The notes beneath the pieces were generated by a model, which saw only the letters and a program-made list of their open reading frames with translations, was not told the origin of the DNA and did no database searches. 64,000 bases of DNA from Hanleya hanleyi. Lineage: Eukaryota; Mollusca; Polyplacophora; Lepidopleurida; Hanleyidae. A program made the translations under genes and the position numbers. How positions within the stretch are numbered: the first letter of the stretch is position 1; each line of letters starts with the position of its first letter. The stretch is taken from the NCBI GenBank assembly GCA_036873755.1, contig JAVTVY010019563.1:18600-82599 (forward strand), given 5' to 3'. This document shows positions 11,700 to 22,951 of this stretch, in pieces.

Positions 11700-12057
11700 C
11701 TTTTTCCACATAAACTTTTATGCCGACGGTGGCGCCCCTCTGTTCGTTAATCGTTTGACTGTCTGATGTTCTGATGTTCGTTTGACTGTCCGTTAATCGT
11801 TTGACTGTCTGATGTTCGTTTGACTGTACGTTAATCGTTTGACTGTCTGATGTTCGTTTGACTGTACGTTGTTCGTTTGGTAAGCGAGCGTTAATCGTCT
11901 GCCAAATGAACGTTAATTGTTTGGTAAACGAACTTTAATTCTTTGCCTGAACGTTGTTCTTTTGTCAAATGAACGTTAATCGTTTGACTCAAGCTTATTT
12001 GTTTCACTGTTGTATTTTTGGCGGTGTTTGCCTTCCATACACGACACTTCGAAGTAG
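11700..12057 (+). repeat. dispersed repeat with internal 38-bp tandem array, copy 1
   Basis: Tandem 38-bp units built from TGTTCGTTTGACTGTACGTT and AATCGTTTGACTGTCTGA. They are bounded by GGTGGCGCCCCTCTG at the left and TTTTGGCGGTGTTTGCCTTC at the right. The same bounded unit recurs at 32885-33237, so it is a dispersed element and not a simple local expansion. Confidence 0.8.
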
Positions 12058-12501
12058 AGGTTACACACCACTAAATGATTTTTGTACCGAGGGTTATCCC
12101 GAAGAATAGAAGACCGGCTACAGCGATTGGACCATATTTATTCCGGAAGTGATGTTTTGTGTAATACTTTTTGTTTATCTCTCTACAATAGTTGGTCTTC
12201 ATAACTAAGAGGTTCTTGGTCACTTTGAAAATAAAAAATAAATTTCAGGAAATTTTCATTACACACCCCCTGCCGTCACCATAGGGGTGTTTATTCTATG
12301 GCATATCTTTCTCCAGCTATAGCTCGGAAAAATGGTACATACGGTCATCTCAATTTTCGATATGTTTGGAGCCAGAAGCCAGGCTTTCTGACGATATTTG
12401 TTATTAGTCGACGGGAAATATTGAGAATAGGGTTTTTTGGACATGTTCCAGGCCAATTTACTACATAAATAGTAAGGAGATCATTTGGTGGTGTGCAACC
12501 T
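12058..12501 (+). mobile_element. MITE Y, copy 1, with ~22-bp terminal inverted repeats
   Basis: It begins AGGTTACACACCACTAAATG and ends CATTTGGTGGTGTGCAACCT, which are inverted copies of each other. There is no coding capacity. A direct second copy lies at 14241-14678. The flanks GAAGTAG and GAAGAGG might be a degenerate target duplication. Confidence 0.75.
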
Positions 12502-14240
12502 GAAGAGGAATCTGCAAGTTTCGTCAATTTCAAGAAAATCTTACGATAAGTGTTCCATAATCGCTCAAGACCATAGAGGTATGCGACCAGAAATCCGAGA
12601 AACAGATTTCTGAAGATAAGTAATTCAGATTTTGGCGTTTATTGATTTTTGACTGTCACCTGACCAAACTAGCACTGATGCGCGCTATAGTTATCGATAT
12701 GAGAAGCCAGAATATATGTTGAAGGGGCTTTCAGGTCCCTATACTGATTGATGGAGTTCAGACCTACAAAGACCACTTCCGCCAGCCTGTCGCTTCATAA
12801 ACCATTCCCATTCAATTTGTATCTACGACGATCCGGAACATAATCCCCCCGCAATTTTCGTCCACCACACAGCTCTTCCACTTCAGTGAGCAGGGTGGCA
12901 TTAATCAACAAGCCTATACTGCCGTCTCTCTGCAGCGCCCTATTGTCTCCTATTTGGATGTCTCATTAAAGGTGAATGCTATCTCTTCCAAATATTATCC
13001 CCACCCCGCCCATAATGGCGGTGGGTTGATACACTGTTATATATTCTCCAGCCTGGTGTATATTAAGGAAACTTCTTACATTGAATGAAGACACTGAATG
13101 TTCAAAGCAAAGAAGAAACACAGAAAATTAAGGTTTGAAGTTTTTTTATTTTATTAAATTGAATAATATTTCCCTCTTTTCATAATAAAATATACATACT
13201 TGAAGCACTACGGAGATGTAAGCAATCGTTACATTTTCCCCTAATAACTATGGAACCTGTAGGTACCCAATCATGATATTTTTACACATATATATACATC
13301 AATCAATGCTTACACTGAAGAAGTTTTATTGATTTCTGCCTAACTTTGCACAGTTGAAGAGGAATCTGCAAGTTTCGTCAATTTCAAGAAAATCTTACGA
13401 TAAGTGTTGCATAATTACTCAAGACCATAGAGGTATGCGACCAGAAATCCGAGAAACGGATTTCTGAAGATACGTAATCCAGATTTTGGCGTTTATTGAT
13501 GTTTGACTGTCACCTGACCAAACTAGAACTGATGCGCGCTATAGTTATCGATATGAGAAGCCAGAATATATGTTGAAGGGGCTTTCAGTTCCCTAGATAC
13601 TGATTGATGGAGTTCAGACCTACAAATACCACTTCCGCCAGCCTGTCGCTTCATAAACCTTTCCCATTCAATTTGTATCTACGACGATCCGGAACATAAC
13701 CCCCCCCCCCCCCCCCGCCCCCCAACCCACCGCCAACTTTCGTCCACCACACAGCTCCTCCACTTCAGTGAGCTGGGTGGCATTAATCAACAAGCCTATA
13801 CTGCCGTCTCTGTTGCACCGCCCTATTGTCTCCTATTTGGATGTCTCATTAAAGGTGAATGCCATCTCTTCCAAATATTATCCCCACCCCGCCCATAATG
13901 GGGGTAGGTTGATACACTGGTATATATTCTCCAGCCTGATGTATATTAAGGAAACTTCTTACATTGAATGAAGACACTGAGTGTTCAAAGCAAAGAAGAA
14001 ATACAGAAAGTTAAAGTTTGAGGTTTTTTTATTTTATTAAACTGAATAATATTTCCCTCTTTTCATAATAAAATATACATACTTGAAGCACTACGGAGAT
14101 GTAAGCAATCGTTACATTTTCCCCTAATAACTATGGAACCTGTAGGTACCCAATCATGATATTTTTACACATATATATACATCAATCAATGATTACACTG
14201 AAGAAGTTTTATTGATTTCTGCCTAAATTTGCACAGTTGT
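12502..14240. repeat. tandem duplication of ~860-bp unit X between two MITE Y copies
   Basis: X1 (12502-13355) and X2 (13356-14240) both start GAAGAGGAATCTGCAAG and end TTTGCACAGTT. X2 carries a run of C and extra CCCACC sequence near 13700. Units are otherwise highly similar. Small ORFs such as 13768-13971 are present in both copies in decayed form and show no recognisable domain. Confidence 0.85.
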
Positions 14241-14678
14241 AGGTTACACACCACTAAATGATTCTTGTACCGAGGGTTATCCCGAAGAATGGAAGACCGG
14301 CTATAGCGATTGGACCATATTTATTCCGGAAGTGAATTGTTTTATGTAATACTTTTTGTTTATCTCTCTACAATAGTTGGTCTTCATAACTAAGAAGTTT
14401 CTTGGTCACTTTGAAAATAAAAAATAAATTTCAGGAAATTTTAATTACACACCCCCTGCCGTAACCATAGGGGTGTTTGTTCTATGGCATATCTTTCTCC
14501 AGCTATAGCTGGTACATAAGGTCACCTCAATTTTCGATATGTTTGGAGCCAGAAGCCAGGCTTTCTGACGCTATGTTTTATTAGTCGACGGGAAATATTG
14601 GGAATAGGGTTTTTTGGACATGTTCCAGGCCAATTTACTACATAAATAGTAAGGAGATCATTTGGTGGTGTGCAACCT
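14241..14678 (+). mobile_element. MITE Y, copy 2
   Basis: Direct repeat of 12058-12501 with the same inverted termini. It has small deletions (for example around 14513) and is followed by unrelated sequence. Confidence 0.75.
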
Positions 14679-14800
14679 AGATATCCTCATACTTGTTTAC
14701 AAGCTGGGTGTCCTCGGTTGACATGAACTGAACTGTGGTAAGTAGTAAGGCTCCGTACAACGTGGCATCCATGTCAACTCCGTTGAGTAGGTAGCAATCT

Positions 14801-15908
14801 GATCAAGGTTAGATGATATGGATATATATGTAAAGAAGATATAATGGGGAATTACCGATGGCTATGCGTCATTGGTATGAGGGAGCATGTGTAGGGCGGT
14901 GTGGGGGAACGCGTTGCATGGCATACTCTGTATGGGACCTGATCAACATTAGATGATATGGATACAGATGTAAAGAGATATAATGGGGAATTACCGATGG
15001 CTATGCGTCATTGGTAGGAGGGAGCATGTGTAGGGCGCTGTGGGGGAACGCGTTGCATGGCATACTCTGTATGGGACCTGATCAACATTAGATGATATGG
15101 ATACAGATGTAAAGAGATATAATGGGGAATTACCGATGGCTATGCGTCATTGGTAGGAGGGAGCATGTGTAGGGCGGTGTGGGGGAACGGGCTGCACGGC
15201 ATACTCTGTATGGGACCTGATCAACATTAGATGATATGATACAGATGTAAAGAGATATAATGGGAAATTACCGATGCATGCGTCATTGGTAGGAGGGAGC
15301 ATGTGTAGGGCGGTGTGGGGGAACGCATTGTACACATACTCTGTGTATGGGACCTGATCAATAGATGATATGGATACAGATGTAAAGAAGATATAATGGG
15401 AATTACCGATGGCTATGCGTCATTGGTAGGAGGGAGCATGTGTAGGGCGGTGTGGGGGAACGCGTTGCATGGCATACTCTGTATGGGACCTGATCAACAT
15501 TAGATGATATGGATACAGATGTAAAGAGATATAATGGGGAATTACCGATGGCTATGCGTCATTGGTAGGAGGGAGCATGTGTAGGGCGGTGTGGGGGAAC
15601 GTGTTGCATGGCATACTCTGTATGGGACCTGATCAACATTAGATGATATGGATACGGATGTAAAGAAGATATAATGGGGAATTACCGATGGCTATGCGTC
15701 ATTGGTATGAGGGAGCATGTGTATAGGGCGGTGTGGGGGAACGCGTTGCATGGCATACTCTGTATGGGACCTGATCAACATTAGATGATATGGATACAGA
15801 TGTAAAGAAGATATAATGGGGAATTACCGATGGCTATGCGTCATTGGTAGGAGGGAGCATTTGTAGGGCGGTGTGGGGGAACGGGTTGCACGGCATACTC
15901 TGTATGCC
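14801..15908. repeat. ~139-bp tandem array, 8 units
   Basis: Units contain GGGACCTGATCAACATTAG, GATATAATGGGGAATTACCG, ATGCGTCATTGGTAGGAGG and GGGGGAACGCGTTGCATGG. Starts at 14934, 15073 and 15211 give the period. Small indels vary unit length. No protein frame is maintained. Confidence 0.92.
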
Positions 15909-17489
15909 CTGTGCCCATTGTAATACGATGGAGTGCCCAATCAAACCAACCAACCAACCAGGTAGCAATCTTGCTCGAGCAAATATCGTAAAACTGCGCC
16001 TTCCATGTCCTGCTCTTGCTGATTTATTGATTGCTTGATTGTTTATTCACCATTTTATCAATGTATATACAAATATAATAATCGACCACGCCTGTGAAAA
16101 TGGCGCGAATAAAACTCCAGGGGATTTGTTCTCTGCCAAATTAATAATATTTTAAGTAAGTAAACGACTGCACTGTTATAAATTACCGTTGTTTCACAGT
16201 AAATGTATGTTAGAGTTTACAGTACATTCAACCGTAAACACATTAATCTGTAAATTGAACTGTGATGTTTCAGTTGACATCAACTGCAATGGGTAAACTG
16301 CGCACACACGGAACATACAATTCTTGTTTTCGCTGAAAGGAGGGCACGAAACGCTCAGTTGCTGGAAACATCCGACACCTGCGTTGTACGATACAACATT
16401 CATAGCATTATCTTAACACGCGCTGGGACGCAGCGGCTAACTTTAATTTTCGGTCTACAGTACGGAATGGTTTTGGTTTTGTCGATCTTCACATTTTAAG
16501 CTATATACTACACTAACGTTCCGTCATTTAGTGTTCGACTTGCACATGCGAAGATGGGGTTTATCTGACTTGGAGTTGTATCCTACTATTTGTATAATAA
16601 TTGCACAGATTCGTTCGTGATTATTTACGAAGCTTGTGGTGATCGCATTTGTAAACACGAAGAGCAATGGCCATTTCGGCCTTCCAGTGACCTACGTTGC
16701 CGCGGAACCGATAATTGTAGACAATGGCGCCACATTTGGCTACCCAAATTTTACAGTTGAATGCCTGTCAATAAACGGTAATTATAAAATACGGTGCAAC
16801 ATTTTACAGTTCAATGCCTGTTAAAAAACGGTAATTGTAAAATACGCTGCAACGTAATTTTACAGTTGAATGTACTGGCACCTTTTCGGCCAGTACATTT
16901 AACTGTGAATTTACGGTGTGATTTATAACAGTGTGGCTTTAAGCAGGGTAAGAAAATATACAGGTATGTATTCAGTTTCTGTTGTAATTCAATTTTGGCA
17001 AATCTGGGAGCTCGATGGAGGAGATGATTAACAATACAGGTATGTACAAAAGAGGTTTGTCTCTTCAATAAAGAGGTTTGTCTCTTCAATAAAAATCAAA
17101 AATATTTTCTAGAGATGGCAGAACTGATTAGCTTGTGTGTATACAGCTTCAAATAATACAAGTGTATAGTTGAAGATGTAAAATAAGAAGATACGGTAGG
17201 TGGAAGTATAGCTGCCAGCAACTTTTGTTGTGTATTATACTGTATACACCCTCCAATACTTGGATAGATACTATATGGCGATCATCAACAGATACTTTAG
17301 TTTAGACTTAGCGTTTGCAAATGTAGGTCTTTAAACGAGATTTGAAAACTAAATAGGATGTGAGGCTTTTATGCCTGCGCGCAATGAGTCCCACACACGC
17401 GGTGGTGCTCTTGTTTTTGTAGAATAATATACAGATTTGAAACCACTCGGATTCTGTAGAGAGTAAACTTGCAGTTAACGTCTGATAGT
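15909..17489. other. no gene; local inverted ACAGTT repeats and a hairpin
   Basis: The motif ACAGTT(G/C)AATG with its inverse recurs at 16190-16260 and 16750-16930. A strong hairpin lies at about 16862-16907 (stem ACAGTTGAATGTACTGG). This looks like debris of a small foldback element. Nothing recognisable is coded. Confidence 0.55.
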
Positions 17490-17514
17490 TTAGTAAAATA
17501 ACTTATAAATTAGT

Positions 17515-17745
17515 CGGGAGAGAAAATGGTGTGTGAAAACAGAAAATGGTGTGAATACAGAACATGGTGTGTGAAAACAGAAAATGGTGTGTGAAAACAG
17601 AAAATGATGTGTGAAAACAATTGTGGGTAAATGACAATACAGGTGGTCGTTGATTTTATGAAACGGTAGGATGTTTTTATGAAACGGTAGGATGTTTTTA
17701 TGAAACGGTAGGATGTTTTTATGAAACGGTAGGATGTTTAATTGC
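17515..17745. repeat. two short tandem arrays
   Basis: About four 20-bp units of GTGTGAAAACAGAAAATG lie at 17515-17610, and four 21-bp units of ATGAAACGGTAGGATGTTTTT at 17658-17742. The second array is a multiple of three and creates a minus frame with ILPFHKN repeats. I do not regard that as a gene. Confidence 0.85.
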
Positions 17746-18122
17746 TCAAGTAATGGACTGGTATGAGCGTATTTGTTAGTGGAAGTTATCACGCGAAAAA
17801 GTGTTTTTGGAGCACGACTAGAGGCACAACGTGTTTTCCCATAGAATATTGCAATACGATATTTAGTAGTAAAACAGGGAATAATATAGTATGACCAAGG
17901 CAGTGTCATTCATTATTATTAACACAAATATGTCTCTAGATTTCAGAAGCCAATTTATATGAGTTTGCTATTTTAGTTTATGGATAAAATGGATCCCAAG
18001 AAATTTGAAGTTTGTAACAGATTCAATTTCGGAGCCCATTTATAGATATTTAGTTTTGTTCTCACAATTAAAGAGATTTTGTAACAGATTCAATTTCGGA
18101 GCCCATTTATAGATATTTAGTT

Positions 18123-19783
18123 TTGTTCTCACAATTAAAGAGATTTTGTGACCTTGATGTGGTGAGTGATAAGGATCTGAAATTACTCCTGATGAAAGGA
18201 CCTAAATATAGAGAGCCAAGAAGAATAAATCTGAAGGCCGACCAGAAGATAGTCCTGTCTGCATTAGAACAGTACGTTATTGATTGGTCTAAGCGAGAAA
18301 AAGTTGAACCTACAGTACTCGCTGATTGGCTGGACCTCACCAAGAGCAAGGTCGTTGAAACAATCCGCCATATTGACAGAAGTACTCTTCCCCAAGCAAA
18401 ACAAGTACTGAGAAACCTCAATTCGCAAGAATTTCTAGCAAATCTCCAGAGTAAATTCGTCATAGTCCCAGCAGACAAAGCTCCGAATAATATAATATTC
18501 ATATGTAAATATTACTATTACCAGGTGCTGGTTAAAGAATTGAGTGTAGACATATCTTCATCAAATACGTCTACTTACTCCCAAACTGCATTTACTCTGG
18601 AAGATTTATTTAACAATCACAAAAAGTTTCTCAGGGAAAGAGGTATTTGTCTTCCAACCAATCATAACGACATACCAAAAATATACTGGACTCCCAAAAT
18701 GCATAAATCACCATACAAAGCTAGATTCATAGCTGGTTCTAGAAGCTGCACCACCAAGCTTCTTTCAACTCTATTGACGAGGGCCCTTCAGGAGGTAAAA
18801 GCATTTTGGGAAAGGTATTGCGCCACTATTTCTAAGAACTCTGGCGTGGAATGTATGTGGATATTGAAAAACTCAAAATGTCTTACGGAAGAACTTGATG
18901 CTAAAGGTCACATACCGTACCGACATGTATCCACATGGGATTTCTCGACTCTCTATACTACAATCCCTCATCAGGACCTTATTGACCGTATAAGTTCATT
19001 AATAGTATCTGTGTTCAAGAAAACTGATCGCAGATATATTAATGTCGGAAGCCATAAAACATTCTTTAGCTCGACTACATACAAGACATATCATTCATGG
19101 GATGTTTCTTTGTTTATAGAGTTGCTTGAATTTCTCATTAAAAATATCTATGTGAAATTTGGCAACACAATATATCAGCAGCATATAGGTATTCCAATGG
19201 GTACTAATTGTGCACCCTGTTGGCTGACCTGTATCTGTTCTCTTATGAATATGACTATATGCAGGCGCTTTCAAAAACAGATCCATTCAAAGCCCGTTCC
19301 TTCTCATTCACCAAACGCTATATAGACGATCTTCTCGCTGTGGCTAATCGCTATATAAATGACGCAGTGAAGGATATATATCCACCTTCACTGGATTTGA
19401 AGGAAACTACAGATAGCCCTACAGGCACATCTTATTTAGATCCCTATCTCTATAAAAATGAAGCGGGCATTCTCTCTCGTCGACTTTATGACAAAAGAGA
19501 TGATTACAATTTCGACATCGTAAACTATCCCTTTTTGGATAGTAATATTCCAGTGGGACCTGCATATGGCGTATACATATCTCGCTTAGTAGCATTTGCT
19601 AGATCCTGTGTTAAATGTGATGATTTTAACCAACGTCACAAAACATTGTTGCAGAAACTTATAAAACAGGGCTATTCCACCAAGCGCCTCCAATCAAAGT
19701 TTCTCAAATTTGGCGATACATATCGCATGCTGATAGCAAAATACGAACGTAGCGTGCAAGATCTATGGCGCTACGTTTCGTAA
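18123..19783 (+). pseudogene. Penelope-like reverse transcriptase, one frameshift
   Basis: The plus frame runs 18123-19325, then shifts to the frame ending at 19783. Motifs in order: LLMKGPKYREPRRINLKADQ (N-terminal PLE segment), VIVPADKAPNNII, IYWTPKMHKSPYKARFIAGS, TWDFSTLYTTIPH (first catalytic Asp), IGIPMGTNCAP, RYIDDLL (catalytic DD), YDKRDDYNFDIVNYPFL and GPAYGVYISRL. PLE RTs prime on nicked target DNA. Comparison with the copy at 50802-52139 shows that one C is missing near 19215, which explains the frameshift. Otherwise the frame is open, so this is a young copy. It ends at RYVS, with no C-terminal GIY-YIG. Confidence 0.88.
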
Positions 19784-19864
19784 CTTGTGTCTAATTCCGC
19801 TTAACCCGGGGCTAGGGGCCGTATGAACCCATGTACTTCAATATCCTCATGGTACTCATATGAA

Positions 19865-19887
19865 CAGTCACAATCAAAGCGTGACTG
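19865..19887 (+). ncRNA. conserved PLE-tail hairpin with compensatory changes
   Basis: Stem CAGTCAC/GTGACTG with loop AATCAAAGC, preceded by GAA and followed by AGATAC. The same hairpin appears at 8092-8114, 23863-23885, 39402-39424 and 52221-52243 with the same stem. In the PLE-2 family it appears with stem CAGGTAC/GTACCTG at 4281-4303, 50639-50661 (one G-U pair in the sense strand) and 52885-52907. A third subfamily at 40785-40807 has CAGCTGC paired to GCGGCTG in the sense strand. Pairing is kept while sequence changes, which points to selection for an RNA structure in the element transcript. The function is unknown. Confidence 0.6.
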
Positions 19888-20185
19888 AGATACATCATTC
19901 TTTAGATGACGACTTTACAACGAATATTATGGATTATGAATACTGATCAGCGATACGGATTTGATATTTTTGGAACATCATGATGTCTTGCCGGCATCAT
20001 TGAAAACTATTGACCGCTTCTCTCTTGCAGGAAACAAGCTTATGTTTATGTATACTATGATTGTCTTTTTTAATTTGGTGCTAATACTGTTATATGGAAT
20101 ATGAAATAGGTCTTTGGATTATGGACGCGGATATTCTCTAATGGAGGACGGCTGGATTATGAATGACGGACTAGACGCTTGTAAT

Positions 20186-22165
20186 TTACCCCTAAAATAG
20201 GGGAAACCACCTATCAACCCTAGCCAAAAGGGCTAATATCGGTCCCTGGGCTTATTGGGACCTGCCTATCAAGTCAATGGGGTGGGTGCATGTAAAATTA
20301 GGATTTTTTCCCGAAACTATAAAAAGCGGAATACGGACTTTACCCCTAAAATAGGGGAAAACACCTATCAACTCTAGCCAAAAGGGCTAATATCGGTCCC
20401 GGGCTTATCGGGGCCTGCCTATCCAGTCAATGGGGTGGGTGCATGTAAAATTAGGATTTTTTCCCGAAACTATAAAAAGCGGAATACGGACTTTACCCCT
20501 AAAATAGGGGGAAACCCCTATCAACCCTAGCCAAAAGGGCTAATATCGGTCCCCGGGCTTATCGGGGCCTGTCTATCAAGACAATAGGGTGGGTGCATGT
20601 AAAATTAGGATTGTTTTCCGAAAATATAAAAAGCGGAACTCGGACTTTGTATTATACAATATAAGGGAAAATGCCTGTATGGGGCATGGGGATGGTCATT
20701 TTTTTTCGTGGGCTTTACTATGGGTTGTGGGGTCTCGTTTTCCTCGTCTCACCAAGAAAAACACGATGGGAGGGGTCCCGGAGCGAAGCGGTGAAATTTT
20801 TGGAAAAAGTCAACGAGGTCTGTATATAGGCCTATAGGCTGGCTGTGAGGGGTATAGGTCAACCTGGGAAATTCACACACACGTTCATTGTGATATGGGT
20901 TGTTTGGTCTTGTTTTTCACGTCTCGTCATTTAGAACACGATGGGAAGGGTCCCGGAGCGAAACGGTGAAATTTTGGAAAAGTACCATATAGCCCATATA
21001 GCTCCATACTGGCTATGGGGATATAGGTTCAACCTGGGAAATTCACACACGTTCATTGTGATATGGGTTGTGGGGTCTTGTTTTTCTCGTCTCGTCATTT
21101 AGAACACGATGGGAAGGGTCCCGGAGCGAAACGGTGAAATTTTTGGAAAAAGTTCACCGAGGTCTGTGTATAGGCATATAGGCTGGCTATGGGAGGGATA
21201 GGTCCATCCTGGGAAATTCTCACACGTTCATTGTGATATGGGTTGTTTGGTCTTGTTTTTCACGTCTCACCAAGAAAAACACGATGGGAGGGGTCCCGGA
21301 GCGAAGCGGTGAAATTTTTGGAAAAAGTCAACGAGGTCTGTATATAGGCCTATAGGCTGGCTGTGAGGGGTATAGGTCAACCTGGGAAATTCACACACAC
21401 GTTCATTGTGATATGGGTTGTTTGGTCTTGTTTTTCACGTCTCGTCATTTAGAACACGATGGGAAGGGTCCCGGAGCGAAACGGTGAAATTTTTGGAAAA
21501 GTACGATATAGCCCATATAGCTCCATACTGGCTATGGGGATATAGGTTCAACCTGGGAAATTCACACACGTTCATTGTGATATGGGTTGTGGGGTCTTGT
21601 TTTTCTCGTCTCGTCATTTAGAACACGATGGGAAGGGTCCCGGAGCGAAACGGTGAAATTTTTGGAAAAAGTTCACCGAGGTCTGTGTATAGGCATATAG
21701 GCTGGCTATGGGAGGGATAGGTCCATCCTGGGAAATTCTCACACGTTCATTGTGATATGGGTTGTTTGGTCTTGTTTTTCACGTCTCGTCAATTAGAACA
21801 CGATGGGAAGGGTCCCGGAGCGAAACGGTGAATTTTTTGGAAAAGTACCATATAGCTCCATACTGGCTATGAGAGGGATAGGTCCAACCCGGGGAATTCA
21901 CACACGTTCATTGTGGTATGGGTTGTGGGGTCTTGTTTTTCTCATCTCGTCATTTAGAACACAATGGGAAGGGTCTCGGAGCGAAGCGGTGAATTTTTTG
22001 GAAAAAGTTCACCGACGCTACTTCCGGGTTTCACTAAAACTACCTTCGAACACAGAAGAGTTCCAATGTTCCCCTTAGGCGTAGCAACCGGCCCGGCCCC
22101 GCAGCGCGCGCGGGTTACTCCGGCCGCAGCGCGCGCGCGCGCCTTATCCGGCCGCACGCCTGCGC
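20186..22165 (+). repeat. left terminal inverted repeat of the Polinton derivative
   Basis: Three ~153-bp outer units (starts 20186, 20339, 20493; words CCCCTAAAATAGGGG and GCCAAAAGGGCTAATATCGG) are followed by eight ~173-bp units (ACACGATGGGAAGGGTCCC, GGTGAAATTTTTGGAAAAAG) from about 20760 to 22010. A GC-rich inner segment with alternating GCGCGC follows to about 22165. A higher-order period of about 521 bp (three units) is visible at 20760-21280 versus 21280-21800. The outermost sequence present at the right end is missing here, replaced by PLE-1 copy B. Confidence 0.88.
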
Positions 22166-22359
22166 GGGTGAAGTTCGGATTACCCTAGGCCACTGATGGG
22201 CTACTTTCTCCACGGTGTTCGAAGCCAGTTTCACCGAATGCCCACATGTCTGTTATAGCTTTCATGCATTATGCTCATAAAGAAAACACACATTTTGATG
22301 AGATCTCATTTTTTTATTCAGTGAACAACAACAAAGTGAGAACAACCACGTGAAAACTG

Positions 22360-22512
22360 AAGCCCAGAACAGAGGGCTTGTACATTGAAATCGATAAAAC
22401 GTAAGCCCAGAACAGGGGGGCTTGAACATTGAAAGAACTTAAGCCCAGAACAGTGGGGCTTGTACATTGAAAGAACTTAAGCCCAGAACGGGGCTTGTAC
22501 ATTGAAATGATC
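22360..22512. repeat. four ~38-bp repeats overlapping the protease 3' end
   Basis: Units contain AAGCCCAGAACAG, GGGGCTTGTACATTGAAA and a short spacer. Read on the minus strand, each unit re-encodes FNVQAP(L)FWA, the C-terminal residues of the protease. The array therefore arose by reiteration of the gene's own 3' end. Confidence 0.75.
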
Positions 22513-22950
22513 GGCGGCCCAGTCATATACGAGTACATCGCGGTCCTCGGCCTTGGGGTACTCGTCAAACATCTGTACGATGGTAGATACGGTCCTTCCC
22601 CGGCATCGATGGTACAGGTAAAACAAGCAATATTGTCCGCACACGCTACTGGTCAGGCTTTGCAACGTTTGACTGTTCCAACACCACGTCTCTGTGCCTT
22701 GATCCATGAAGTCTGTTAAATCGGGATGGAGGGGTGGCAGGCCGTAAGGGTCAAAGCATTCTCCCTGCTGTTCTGTCAAGTACACGCCCACCCAATGTTC
22801 ACCGGGCCGATCCATCGGGTCCGTGTTGAGAACGTAAGCAGCAGGATACACACGGTCTAATGGGAACACATCTCGGGCGAACACCCCTTGAAACATCATA
22901 CGTGTCTCTGGGTCATTCTCCAGCACGGTGGTTATCTGGTCTGTATCCAT
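22477..22950 (-). CDS. adenain-like cysteine protease (virion maturation protease)
   Basis: The 157-residue open frame begins at the ATG one base after the capsid gene's stop. An upstream start at 23010 would overlap that gene and is not favoured. Catalytic residues of the adenovirus-protease family are all present at the expected order: His52 in GEHWVGVYL, Asp67 in ECFDPYG, Gln97 seven residues before the nucleophile, and Cys104 in SSVCGQYCLF. In relatives this enzyme cleaves capsid and core precursors during assembly. Its length is close to short Polinton proteases. The C-terminus runs into a tandem repeat and may be modified. It is one of the few undamaged genes of the element, and it is the last gene of the leftward block. 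Confidence 0.9.
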   Translation of the reverse strand: MDTDQITTVLENDPETRMMFQGVFARDVFPLDRVYPAAYVLNTDPMDRPGEHWVGVYLTEQQGECFDPYGLPPLHPDLTDFMDQGTETWCWNSQTLQSLTSSVCGQYCLFYLYHRCRGRTVSTIVQMFDEYPKAEDRDVLVYDWAADHFNVQAPFWA

Positions 22951-22951
22951 G

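Larger units (their letters stand above)
18011..20185 (+). mobile_element. PLE-1 copy B
   Basis: The longest PLE-1 copy: a 67-bp tandem duplication at the start (18011-18077 and 18078-18144), the RT region, then a ~400-bp structured non-coding tail ending GACGCTTGTAAT. It is 5'-truncated, as the N-terminal endonuclease part is missing. Its 3' end abuts the terminal repeat units of the Polinton derivative, so it probably inserted there. Confidence 0.85.

Noticed and set aside
16862..16907. Transcription terminator hairpin
   Set aside because: It is a eukaryotic repeat foldback, with no gene upstream and no U-tract.
19208..19783. Separate RT gene starting at 19208
   Set aside because: It is the continuation of the 18123 frame after a one-base deletion, as the sister copy shows.
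19950..20050. CTTCTCTCTTGCAGG in the PLE tail as a real splice acceptor
   Set aside because: It looks like one (pyrimidine tract plus CAG), but the downstream sequence does not stay open across copies and there is no matching donor I can support.
22085..22165. CpG island or Z-DNA-forming promoter from the alternating GCGCGC run
   Set aside because: It is simply the inner part of the terminal repeat and is mirrored at 28950-29000. No gene starts from it.
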